Of a stretch of 64,000 bases of DNA, positions 1 to 8,122 are shown piece after piece. Location of the stretch: NCBI GenBank assembly GCA_015231615.1, contig JADGBE010000013.1, positions 1 to 64,000 of the forward strand, in the 5' to 3' direction. The stretch's first letter is position 1; every line of letters begins with the position of its first letter. A model generated the notes under the pieces. It did not search any database. It saw only the letters and a program-made list of their open reading frames with translations, and was not told where the DNA came from. The DNA comes from Desulfamplus sp. Lineage in GTDB: Bacteria > Desulfobacterota > Desulfobacteria > Desulfobacterales > Desulfobacteraceae. Position numbers and translations under genes: made by a program.

Positions 1-401
1 ACAAATTTTGACATCCATCTCAAACTTAAAATTTAAGCTGTTGACAGTTGACCTTAATCACATTCTTTGATATGTAATCACATTATGAAAACAATAGACG
101 AAAATATACTAAAAGCAACTAAAGAGAGTTATTGGTTATACTTTACACGGTCTTAATTTGAGCTTTTAATCTTTTATCGCCCTAAGCTAAAGCTCTGGGC
201 TAAGTTATCCAAGCCCGCTTAAGCGGGGCTTACTTACCTAAGCCGATGGCTTGGCCTACGGCTGAAAAGATTGAGTAAAAACTGACTTTATGACCTTTAA
301 CAGTATATTGGATTTTAGTATAATTATAGTCAACATTAGTGGATTCTTTAAAGTTTAGTCGTGCAATTTATCGCTTTGGCTAAACTTACGAGAATAGAGA
401 T
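1..401. other. Intergenic region at left edge, no supported gene
   Basis: No convincing gene is visible. A 23-codon frame at 85-156 (+) begins MKTIDENILKAT and stops early. It resembles the first residues of small accessory proteins but is too short to name. A GC-richer stretch near 205-265 has short self-complementary words (aagccgatggcttgg) without a clear terminator. The TTTATGACCTTT word at about 288-299 also occurs in other gaps of this window (near 41975, 42010, 55270 and 55340). Confidence 0.4.
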
Positions 402-3227
402 ATGGAGGTTATTTTGCCAACTGTAGAAAAATATTTACATAAATCTATCTTCTTGCTCTTTATTGTTGTGGGATTGATAATCATACCAACTCCTTCAAAG
501 ATTTTTGCAGATAACAAAGTAAATATTATTGAGCATACTGCTGCTGCCCCTAAAACTATACCTAAATCAACTATCCCTGAATCCAAACTCCTAAATAATA
601 AAATAAAGGTGGGAGTATATAATTTCAATCCCCTTGTCTTTGTAGATGAAACAGGAAAAGCGAGCGGGCTTTTTCCAGAGATTCTCAACTATATTGCTGA
701 AAAAGAAGATTGGGAGATTATTTATATACCGGGTTCATGGAGTGACTCTTTAGAACGAATAGAAAGTGGTGAAATTGACTTATCAATTTGCATTGCCCAC
801 ACCCCAGAAAGGGAAGCAAAGTTGGATTTTACCAAAGATTATCTGATTTTAGATTGGGCATCCGTATTTAAACAAAAGGGTAGCAATATTCAGACAATTT
901 TTGACCTTCAAGACAAAACAGTTAGTGTTCTTAAAAGCGGAGTAACAACAGACTCATTCAAAAGGGTGCTTAACCAATTTGGCATTACCTGCAAAATAGT
1001 TGAAAAAGATGAAAATATTGAAAACCTTAAAGCTGTTCATCAAAAAAAGGCTGATGCTGGCATCTGTCCTAATATTTACGGCACAATGGTTGAAGATAAT
1101 TACGACATTGAGAGAACATCAATTGTATTTGCCCCAATAAGACTTGGATTTGCAACAAAAAAAGGTAGTAATCATAAAGTTTTATCCGCACTAAATATAG
1201 ATATTCAGGAGATGAAAGCAGATAAAGAGTCTGTTTATTACGCGCTTCGTAGCAAGTGGATTGGTGCTTATAATAAAGATAAAATATTCTTGGCAAAATG
1301 GATAGTGCCTATTCTGGTAATTGTTATCTCTTTACTTCTAATATTAGTTCTCTTCAATATTGCATTGAAAAGAAAAGTAAAACTAAAAACATCAGAGTTG
1401 CTAAATATCAATGATGAATTAAAAATTTCAGAAGAGAGTTACCGTATTCTGTTTGAACAGGCTATGCAAGATATTGCTAAACGCAAAATTGCAGAATTAG
1501 CACTAAAACAGAGCGAGGAGAAATTTAGAGTAGTATTTGAACAGGCCCCAGTTGGTATTGTAATTACCAATTCTAAGGGGGTTATAGTAGATTGTAATAG
1601 ATATTTTTCAGATATGTTTGGAGCAACTCCAGAGCAATATTGTGGAATGGAGCTATTAGAAAAGTTGCCAGAAGGTGGGGTGAAACAGAATCTAATAGAT
1701 TCTCTTAACGACTATCAAATTCACCATTACGAAGGTCCTTATATTTCGATTCTAACGGGTAGAAGTCTATATCTAAATATTACAAGCGAAAGAGTTAGCT
1801 CTGATTTGATTATTAGCATAACTATTGATATGACTAAACACAGAGAGGCTGAAGAGGAGAACCAAAAACTTCAGTATCAGTTGATTCAAGCACAAAAAAT
1901 GGAGTCAATTGGGCGTTTGGCAGGAGGAGTTGCCCATGATTTCAATAACATGCTTGGGGTTATTATCGGTCATGTTGAGATGCTATTAGATGATGTTGAT
2001 GAAAAAGAGCCTATATATAAAGGGCTTGTTGCTGTCAATCAAGCTGCTACTCGTTCTGCCAACTTAACTAAACAGCTTCTTGCCTTTGCAAGAAAACAGA
2101 CTGTTAATCCGCAGGTAATTGATCTAAATAGCACTGTTGGGGGTATGCTCTCAATGGTTGAACGGATAATTGGGGAAGATATGACTCTTGTGTGGATAGG
2201 AGGTGAAAGTGGAGGAGCTGTTAAGGTTGATCCAGCCCAGATAGATCAGATAGTTGTAAACCTCTGTATAAATGCACGAGACGCGATTTTGGAAAAATAT
2301 AGTAGTCTCCAAATAGGCGAAATTGATATAACAGAGACTAAAGAAATAGACAACGAAACAAAAGGTAAAATCACCATTGAAACAGGTATTATAACCCTTG
2401 ATGATGATTATTGTCTTGATCATGTTGAAGCAATGCCGGGTTCTTACGTTATGCTCGCTGTCAGCGATAATGGCTGTGGCATTCATAAAGATAGGCTTTC
2501 AATGATTTTTGATCCTTTTTTTACCACAAAAGATATGGATCAGGGAACTGGACTTGGGCTTGCGTCAGTCTATGGCATTGTTAAGCAAAACAACGGTTTT
2601 ATAAATGTTTACAGTGAAATAAATCAAGGTAGCACATTTAGAATATACCTACCAAAGCATGACAAGAAAGACTCTCTTAGCTCTTATAAGAGTTATAACC
2701 AAGATAGTGATTCTAAAGAGAGTGAAAATAGCAATATAACATCAGAAGATAGAAACATAAAATCAAATAAAAATTCTGAATCATCAGAAAATGTAGAGTT
2801 ATCAGATCAAAATCAGGAAGCATCAACTACAATTAATGAATCAGAAATAGTTTACGGGTCAGAGACAATATTGCTTGTAGAAGATGAAGCATGGCTCTTA
2901 GAACTTGGTGAGACAATGCTAAAAAGGCTTGGTTACACAGTTCTTATAGCAGCTACTCCAAAAGAGGCAATAAATCTTGAATTAAACTATTTAGGGCAAA
3001 TAGACCTTCTTATAACTGATGTTATTATGCCTGAAATGAATGGTCGTGAGCTTGCAAAAGAGCTTTTTAATGTAAGACCTAATATGAAATCTCTTTTTAT
3101 GTCAGGCTATACTGCAAATGTTATTGCTCATCATGGTGTTTTAGAGCAAGGTGTCCATTTTATCCAAAAACCATTCTCAATACAGGAGTTATCAATCAAA
3201 ATAAGGGAAATTCTTGATATAATATAG
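402..3227 (+). CDS. Hybrid sensor histidine kinase with periplasmic SBP_bac_3 sensor, PAS and receiver
   Basis: This is a membrane two-component hybrid kinase. An N-terminal hydrophobic segment (about 14-36) exports a periplasmic solute-binding domain of the amino-acid type (about 65-295). A second membrane helix follows at about 300-322. A PAS domain spans about 372-475. The DHp helix carries the phospho-acceptor His in VAHDFNN (about 511). The ATPase domain shows the N box NLCINARDAI and the G box GTGLGLA. The C-terminal receiver (about 818-941) has its acceptor Asp in LLITDVIMPEMNG. A Ser/Asn/Glu-rich linker of about 60 residues separates kinase and receiver. Start: ATG 402 has no clear upstream Shine-Dalgarno. 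GGAGG at 404-408 lies 5 nt before TTG 414, so TTG 414 may be the real start. The ligand is probably an amino acid or similar small molecule (inference). Confidence 0.9.
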   Translation: MEVILPTVEKYLHKSIFLLFIVVGLIIIPTPSKIFADNKVNIIEHTAAAPKTIPKSTIPESKLLNNKIKVGVYNFNPLVFVDETGKASGLFPEILNYIAEKEDWEIIYIPGSWSDSLERIESGEIDLSICIAHTPEREAKLDFTKDYLILDWASVFKQKGSNIQTIFDLQDKTVSVLKSGVTTDSFKRVLNQFGITCKIVEKDENIENLKAVHQKKADAGICPNIYGTMVEDNYDIERTSIVFAPIRLGFATKKGSNHKVLSALNIDIQEMKADKESVYYALRSKWIGAYNKDKIFLAKWIVPILVIVISLLLILVLFNIALKRKVKLKTSELLNINDELKISEESYRILFEQAMQDIAKRKIAELALKQSEEKFRVVFEQAPVGIVITNSKGVIVDCNRYFSDMFGATPEQYCGMELLEKLPEGGVKQNLIDSLNDYQIHHYEGPYISILTGRSLYLNITSERVSSDLIISITIDMTKHREAEEENQKLQYQLIQAQKMESIGRLAGGVAHDFNNMLGVIIGHVEMLLDDVDEKEPIYKGLVAVNQAATRSANLTKQLLAFARKQTVNPQVIDLNSTVGGMLSMVERIIGEDMTLVWIGGESGGAVKVDPAQIDQIVVNLCINARDAILEKYSSLQIGEIDITETKEIDNETKGKITIETGIITLDDDYCLDHVEAMPGSYVMLAVSDNGCGIHKDRLSMIFDPFFTTKDMDQGTGLGLASVYGIVKQNNGFINVYSEINQGSTFRIYLPKHDKKDSLSSYKSYNQDSDSKESENSNITSEDRNIKSNKNSESSENVELSDQNQEASTTINESEIVYGSETILLVEDEAWLLELGETMLKRLGYTVLIAATPKEAINLELNYLGQIDLLITDVIMPEMNGRELAKELFNVRPNMKSLFMSGYTANVIAHHGVLEQGVHFIQKPFSIQELSIKIREILDII

Positions 3228-3280
3228 TCGGCTTTAGCCGACTTCTATTAAATGTTAGCCCTGAAATTTATTTCGGGGCT
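3226..3280 (+). terminator. Two successive hairpins after the hybrid kinase gene
   Basis: AGTCGGCT/AGCCGACT with a 2-nt loop (3226-3243) overlaps the stop codon. A second hairpin, AGCCCTGAAA/TTTCGGGGCT with a TTTA loop (3257-3280, one G-T pair), follows. Neither has a strong T tract, so termination or 3'-end protection is inferred. Confidence 0.4.
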
Positions 3281-3348
3281 GTAAAAATATGGTATCTGTT
3301 AAAAAAAAGATGATTCCACTAAACTATATCAATAAAGGAAAATACATT

Positions 3349-4254
3349 ATGGGTAATTCAACAAACGTTGTTTTAATTGAAAATGAGATAGCCCCACCCC
3401 ACCCTTTAAAAGAGTTTTGGAAATATTTTAGTGAAAACAAAGGGGCGGTAATAGGACTATATTTTATTGTATGTGCAGTAATTTGTGCAGTATTTGCAAA
3501 CTTTATTGCACCCCATAGCCCTTTTGACCAATATCGCGATGCAATTTTACAACCTCCTTTTTGGTTAGATGGAGGAGATAGCAAATTTCTACTCGGCACT
3601 GACGATGTTGGAAGAGATATTTTGTCCCGCCTTATATTTGGAGCAAGGTTAAGTCTTTTTGTGGGTGTGATTGTAGTTACTCTATCATTGGCTGCTGGAA
3701 TTTTTCTTGGTGTTACTGCTGGATATTTTGGCGGATTTTATGAGACTGTCATAATGAGGCTTATGGATATTATGCTTGCCCTGCCAAGTCTTTTGCTTGC
3801 TATGGCAATTGTTGCGATACTTGGTCCAAGCCTTCAAAATGCTATTCTTGCAATTGCAGTTGTTGTGCTTCCGCACTATGTAAGACTTACCCGTGCCTCA
3901 GTTATTTCAGAGAAAAATAAAGATTATGTTACTGCCTCAAGGGTTGGCGGGGCAGGTCCAATTAGAATGATGTTTGATGTTATTTTGCCAAATTGCATGG
4001 CCCCCTTAATTGTTCAGGCAACTTTGGGATTCTCCGCTGCAATTTTAGATGCTGCTGCCTTAGGATTTCTTGGAATGGGTGCCCAGCCTCCGACACCTGA
4101 ATGGGGGGCAATGCTTGCAAACTCTCTGCAATTTATCCAAAGAGCTTGGTGGGTTGTAACTTTTCCGGGCGTTGCGATTTTGTTAACCGTGCTTGCATTT
4201 AACCTTGCTGGTGATGGGTTAAGAGATGCTCTTGATCCAAAGATGAAACGCTAA
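3349..4254 (+). CDS. Dipeptide/oligopeptide ABC transporter permease (DppC-like)
   Basis: Inner-membrane permease of the peptide/nickel class (BPD_transp_1 with an OppC N-terminal segment). Features visible: an N-terminal helix after EFWKYFSENKGAV, the family motif LLGTDDVGRDILSRLIFGAR, several later membrane helices, and the EAA-loop region ASRVGGAGPIRMMFDVILPN that contacts the ATPases. The ORF track starts at 3289. I prefer ATG 3349 (MGNSTNVV), which has AAAGGA 9 nt upstream; the 3289 ATG has no ribosome site. The two ATPase genes follow on the same strand. The partner permease DppB and the binding protein DppA, normally upstream, are absent; the gene before is a sensor kinase. The protein therefore needs partners encoded elsewhere, or the operon has lost them. 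Confidence 0.9.
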   Translation: MGNSTNVVLIENEIAPPHPLKEFWKYFSENKGAVIGLYFIVCAVICAVFANFIAPHSPFDQYRDAILQPPFWLDGGDSKFLLGTDDVGRDILSRLIFGARLSLFVGVIVVTLSLAAGIFLGVTAGYFGGFYETVIMRLMDIMLALPSLLLAMAIVAILGPSLQNAILAIAVVVLPHYVRLTRASVISEKNKDYVTASRVGGAGPIRMMFDVILPNCMAPLIVQATLGFSAAILDAAALGFLGMGAQPPTPEWGAMLANSLQFIQRAWWVVTFPGVAILLTVLAFNLAGDGLRDALDPKMKR

Positions 4255-4284
4255 ATTCTTTAGTCTATAATGTTGATAAATTTG

Positions 4285-4321
4285 AAGTAAGTAAGGGCTG
4301 TGCCTTGGTTGCCCTACTTAT
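4285..4321 (+). other. Inverted repeat between dppC-like and dppD-like genes
   Basis: AAGTAAGTAAGGGC and GCCCTACTTAT form an imperfect stem with a bulge around a loop of about 12 nt. It lies in the 112-bp gap between the permease and the first ATPase gene, without a T tract. It could tune relative expression within the operon (inference). Confidence 0.3.
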
Positions 4322-4366
4322 AATATTAAATCTGACGTTAAAATCTTATGAAATGGCAGAGATATA

Positions 4367-5314
4367 ATGACAAAATTAGTAGAGATAAAAAAACTATCAG
4401 TTGACTTTGATGGATTTAAAGCTGTTGATGACGTTGATTTAACTGTTGAGGCTGGAAAGGTTGTTGGTATTGTTGGAGAATCTGGCTCAGGTAAAAGCGT
4501 AACGCAATTGGCTTTAATGGGTCTTATTCCATATCCCGGTATTATTGAGGCTGACACCCTTATGTTTAATGGAAACGATCTTCTTAAAATGCCAGACAAG
4601 AGACGAAGGCAGATTACAGGCAAAGAGGTTTCAATGATCTTTCAAGAGCCTATGACAAGCCTAAATCCTTGTTTTACAGTTGAGTACCAGATAAGCGAGG
4701 CTCTAAAAGTTCATGAAGGTGGAACTTCAAAGCAGAGAAGAGAACGAGTTATTGAACTTTTAAAACAAGTTGGGATTCCTGTGCCTGAAGATAGGCTTAA
4801 AAGTTTTCCACACCAATTATCTGGCGGTATGTGCCAAAGAGTTATGATTGCAATGGCGATTGCCTGTAACCCAAGCCTTTTGATTGCTGATGAGCCAACT
4901 ACTGCCCTTGATGTTACTATTCAGGCACAGATTTTAGAACTTCTTATTGATCTTCAAAAGAAAAATAACATGGCTCTGATTCTTATTACCCACGATATGG
5001 CTGTAATTGCTGAAACTGTCCAAGATGTTGTTGTGATGTATGCTGGGCAAGTTGTTGAAAAAAATAGCACTGAAAATATCTTTAAATCACCATCTCACCC
5101 TTACACTTATGCTCTTTTAAACGCCTTACCCGAAAGAAATCTAAACTCAAGGCGACTTCCAACAATTCCCGGCATTGTTCCCGGAAAGTATAACAGACCC
5201 AAAGGGTGTCTATTTCATCCAAGATGCAGCTTTGTTCAAGATATTTGTAAAACTAAAACTCCTGCCTACTTCCAGAAAGATAAAGTGGCGGTGAGGTGTC
5301 ATTTTCCGCTGTGA
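4367..5314 (+). CDS. Peptide ABC transporter ATP-binding protein (DppD-like)
   Basis: Cytoplasmic ATPase of a di/oligopeptide importer, 315 residues, the usual length. Walker A is GESGSGKS (about 36-43), the Q-loop lies in [12 protein letters not shown], the signature is LSGGMCQR, Walker B is [12 protein letters not shown] and the H-loop is ITHDM. The C-terminal oligo_HPY extension [10 protein letters not shown] is typical of the DppD/OppD subgroup. It pairs with the next gene as the ATPase heterodimer. Confidence 0.93.
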   Translation: MTKLVEIKKLSVDFDGFKAVDDVDLTVEAGKVVGIVGESGSGKSVTQLALMGLIPYPGIIEADTLMFNGNDLLKMPDKRRRQITGKEVSMIFQEPMTSLNPCFTVEYQISEALKVHEGGTSKQRRERVIELLKQVGIPVPEDRLKSFPHQLSGGMCQRVMIAMAIACNPSLLIADEPTTALDVTIQAQILELLIDLQKKNNMALILITHDMAVIAETVQDVVVMYAGQVVEKNSTENIFKSPSHPYTYALLNALPERNLNSRRLPTIPGIVPGKYNRPKGCLFHPRCSFVQDICKTKTPAYFQKDKVAVRCHFPL

Positions 5315-5383
5315 TTATAATTAGTTACTTAATATTTTTAATTATTTTTTACTTAGCCTGTGTTAAAAATGGAGTTTTTAAAA

Positions 5384-6364
5384 ATGCCCAAAGATAACCC
5401 CCCCGTAATTACAGCTAATAACCTTAAAAAATATTATCCTGTTAAACAAGATGGATTTTTTAAAAAAGATATAAATCTTAAAGCTCTGGACGGGGCTTCA
5501 TTTTCAATAGACGCTGGTAAAACCCTTGCTGTTGTTGGGGAGTCTGGCTGCGGAAAATCAACCCTTGCCCGTTTAGTAACCATGATTGAAGAGCCAACTT
5601 CTGGTGAATTTACGATTTCAGACATAAACGTTGTAAAGAGCAGCAAAAAAGAGAAAAAAACGCTTAGAAGTAAAGTTCAGATTGTATTTCAAGACCCTTA
5701 TGGGTCGCTTAATCCACGCAAAAAGGTAGGCGATATTCTTGAAGAACCACTTATTATAAACAGTGAGTTGAATAAAAGTCAGAGGCGAGAGAAATCTTTG
5801 GCAATTATGGAAAAAGTTGGATTGACACAAGAACAATATAACCGGTATCCTCACATGTTTTCAGGAGGACAGCGTCAAAGAATTGCAGTTGCAAGGGCAT
5901 TGATGCTAAACCCCTCTCTTGTGATTGCAGATGAACCTGTATCTGCTCTTGATGTCTCTGTTCAGGCACAGGCTTTAAATCTTCTTATGGATTTACAAGA
6001 GGAGATGAACCTTGCGTATCTCTTTATTTCTCACGATTTGAGTGTTGTCCGACTAATATCACATGAAATTATGGTTATGTATCTTGGAAGAGTTGTTGAA
6101 CAAGGAGAAAAAAATACCATTTTTGATAACCCGCTCCATCCATACACAATCGCACTTCTTACCGCAACTCCACGAGTTAATGCAGATTACAGACAAAAAA
6201 AGATAAGACTTTCAGGAGAGCTTCCATCTCCTTTAAATCCTCCGTCTGGCTGCACATTTCATCGCAGATGTGCCTATATGAGTGATATTTGTAAGAACTC
6301 TGCCCCTGAACCAAGACAAATTGCAGGCAGAGTTGTATCTTGCCACAATGTAGATAAAATTTAA
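5384..6364 (+). CDS. Peptide ABC transporter ATP-binding protein (DppF-like)
   Basis: Second ATPase of the peptide importer. Walker A is GESGCGKS, the signature FSGGQRQR, Walker B LVIADEPVSALD, and the C-terminal oligo_HPY motif GCTFHRRCAYMSDIC. The open frame begins at a GTG (5360) with further ATGs at 5369 and 5384. I chose 5384 (MPKDNPPV) because GGAG lies 9 nt upstream. A Lys-rich insert (KSSKKEKKTLRSK) follows the first strand region. Co-directional with dppC- and dppD-like genes; no dppB or dppA in the window. Confidence 0.92.
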   Translation: MPKDNPPVITANNLKKYYPVKQDGFFKKDINLKALDGASFSIDAGKTLAVVGESGCGKSTLARLVTMIEEPTSGEFTISDINVVKSSKKEKKTLRSKVQIVFQDPYGSLNPRKKVGDILEEPLIINSELNKSQRREKSLAIMEKVGLTQEQYNRYPHMFSGGQRQRIAVARALMLNPSLVIADEPVSALDVSVQAQALNLLMDLQEEMNLAYLFISHDLSVVRLISHEIMVMYLGRVVEQGEKNTIFDNPLHPYTIALLTATPRVNADYRQKKIRLSGELPSPLNPPSGCTFHRRCAYMSDICKNSAPEPRQIAGRVVSCHNVDKI

Positions 6365-6421
6365 AAAGCTACATAACAGTTAATTTAACTATTTAGTAAT
6401 TCGTTATGATGGGAAATTAGA

Positions 6422-8056
6422 ATGGGAGGTAATGGTAAAATAGGTGCAGGAATTGAACTTGATTTAATCGAGCTTCCAAACCTGCCTGAACTTGAAATAG
6501 TAGAGCAGGATAACTATCAACAGGTAAGACTCTCAAACATTCTTGAAGATTTAGATAAAAAGATGAAATCAGGAAGATTTCTTCACACTTTTACAGCACA
6601 GATTGAAGAGATCAACCGAGTCATGAAAATGAAGTATGCCTCTACAAGAGATATTGCAACAGTAATACTTAAAGATGTTGCACTTGCATCAAGAGTCCTC
6701 TCAATCGTAAATTCTTGTTATTATGGGCAATTTAGCCAAAAAGGAATCTCAAGCATTCCAGAGGCAATGGTTATTCTTGGAACAGAGGAGGTTCAGCAGG
6801 CAGCGGCTACATTGCTGCTTTTTGAGTTCATGCGAGATATTTCTAAAAGTGAAATGTTAAAGGAGAAATCTCTTTCAAGTCTTATGCGTGGCATGATGGC
6901 AAAAGAGATAGCCAAAGGTGCAAAATACAAAACTCCTGACGAATTTCAGCTTGTTGCAATGCTCTATGATATAGGGGAGCAGATAATTCTTTTTTGCGAT
7001 CCTGAAGCATATCAAAGGATTCGTAAAATTTCTGAGCAAAAACAACTTGATATGGAAATTGTATCTAAGAAATTAATCGGGGCATCATTCTCACAAATTG
7101 GCAGTGGAATTGCTTCTGGGTGGGGTTTTCCACAAAGTATTGTTGATTGCATTCAGCCATTTAAAGATTTTAATATGGATCCAAACGCATTAACAGGTCA
7201 AAGCCTAAAACGGCTTGTCGCCTCTTTTACAAATGAGTTGGCAGGTATTGATTGGCGTATTAGCGAAAGCGTGCGACAAAAAAAAGTTGAAGGAATCATA
7301 AAGCGTTATGGTCATTTTTTAGACTTAGGCTTATCTGCTGCAGATGGACTTTTGAACAGTGCAATTGAAAAAGTTGAAAAACATGCAAAAGTTCTCAAAA
7401 TCTCTCTTAGAAACAGCAGATTTGATAGAAGTGCAGTTGATCCATCAGCAGATTTACAAATTACATCTACCGAAGAGCTTTGGAAAACATCACAGATCAC
7501 TCCTAATGGTCAAGCTGATGGTGTTAGACAGATTTCTGACAATGCTATTCAGTGGATAGAAAATAATATTAGAAAAATTGAAGATGCTTTAATTTCTGCA
7601 TTTAAACTTAGCGAGATCCTCCATCTTATCATTACTACAATCTATAAAGGGTTCTTTTTCTCAAGAATCTCAATCTGTATTATGAATAAGGAGAAGGGGA
7701 TTATGGCTGTAAGATTTGTGTTAGGAGCTGAGTCTGAGAGATTTACCAAAGAGTTTAAATTTGTAGTTTCAGATAGTGATGACACATTCAACAAATCTCT
7801 GACAACAGGGCTTGATCTTGTTGTAGCTGATGTAAGTAACAGGTCGTTTAATAGCAGAATTCCAGATTGGTATATTAAAGGCGGATTTGCAAACTCATTT
7901 GCTATTTATCCAGTTGTTGTTGATCAGAAAAAAGTTGGGCTTATCTATGTTGATTGGGAGAGCAACAGAACCCACCTATTTTCTGACGAGGTAAAACAGT
8001 TGATGCAACGACTGAAGAACCTCACTGTTACAGCTATAAAGAAGAGTAGAACATAA
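6422..8056 (+). CDS. HDOD domain protein with C-terminal GAF domain
   Basis: 544 residues. The HDOD domain (about 45-255) shows the hallmark RVLSIVNSCYYG and the motif LVAMLYDIGEQI. HDOD is an HD-superfamily fold that usually lacks the metal-binding HD pair and acts as a signalling scaffold rather than an enzyme. The C-terminal third (about 385-540) looks like a GAF domain (SRISICIMNKEKGIMAVRF ... GLIYVDWES), which would bind a small ligand. It follows the transporter block after 57 bp and may or may not be co-transcribed. A role in signalling or cell-cycle/motility control is typical of the family; the actual target is unknown. Confidence 0.85.
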   Translation: MGGNGKIGAGIELDLIELPNLPELEIVEQDNYQQVRLSNILEDLDKKMKSGRFLHTFTAQIEEINRVMKMKYASTRDIATVILKDVALASRVLSIVNSCYYGQFSQKGISSIPEAMVILGTEEVQQAAATLLLFEFMRDISKSEMLKEKSLSSLMRGMMAKEIAKGAKYKTPDEFQLVAMLYDIGEQIILFCDPEAYQRIRKISEQKQLDMEIVSKKLIGASFSQIGSGIASGWGFPQSIVDCIQPFKDFNMDPNALTGQSLKRLVASFTNELAGIDWRISESVRQKKVEGIIKRYGHFLDLGLSAADGLLNSAIEKVEKHAKVLKISLRNSRFDRSAVDPSADLQITSTEELWKTSQITPNGQADGVRQISDNAIQWIENNIRKIEDALISAFKLSEILHLIITTIYKGFFFSRISICIMNKEKGIMAVRFVLGAESERFTKEFKFVVSDSDDTFNKSLTTGLDLVVADVSNRSFNSRIPDWYIKGGFANSFAIYPVVVDQKKVGLIYVDWESNRTHLFSDEVKQLMQRLKNLTVTAIKKSRT

Positions 8057-8082
8057 GTAGAGACGCCGCCATTCGTCTCTAC
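8057..8082. repeat. GTAGAGACG palindromic element, copy 1
   Basis: GTAGAGACG and CGTCTCTAC form a 9-bp stem with an 8-nt loop immediately after the HDOD stop codon, between convergent genes. The same arms occur in a perfect 30-bp palindrome at 36631-36660, so this is a dispersed repeat as well as a possible bidirectional terminator. Confidence 0.65.
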
Positions 8083-8122
8083 AATTTAAGATTAGATTGA
8101 AATTCTTGGCAAGAACATAAAG

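Noticed and set aside
85-156. 23-codon frame MKTIDENILKAT near the left edge
   Set aside because: No ribosome site and too short to support; noted only in the intergenic entry.
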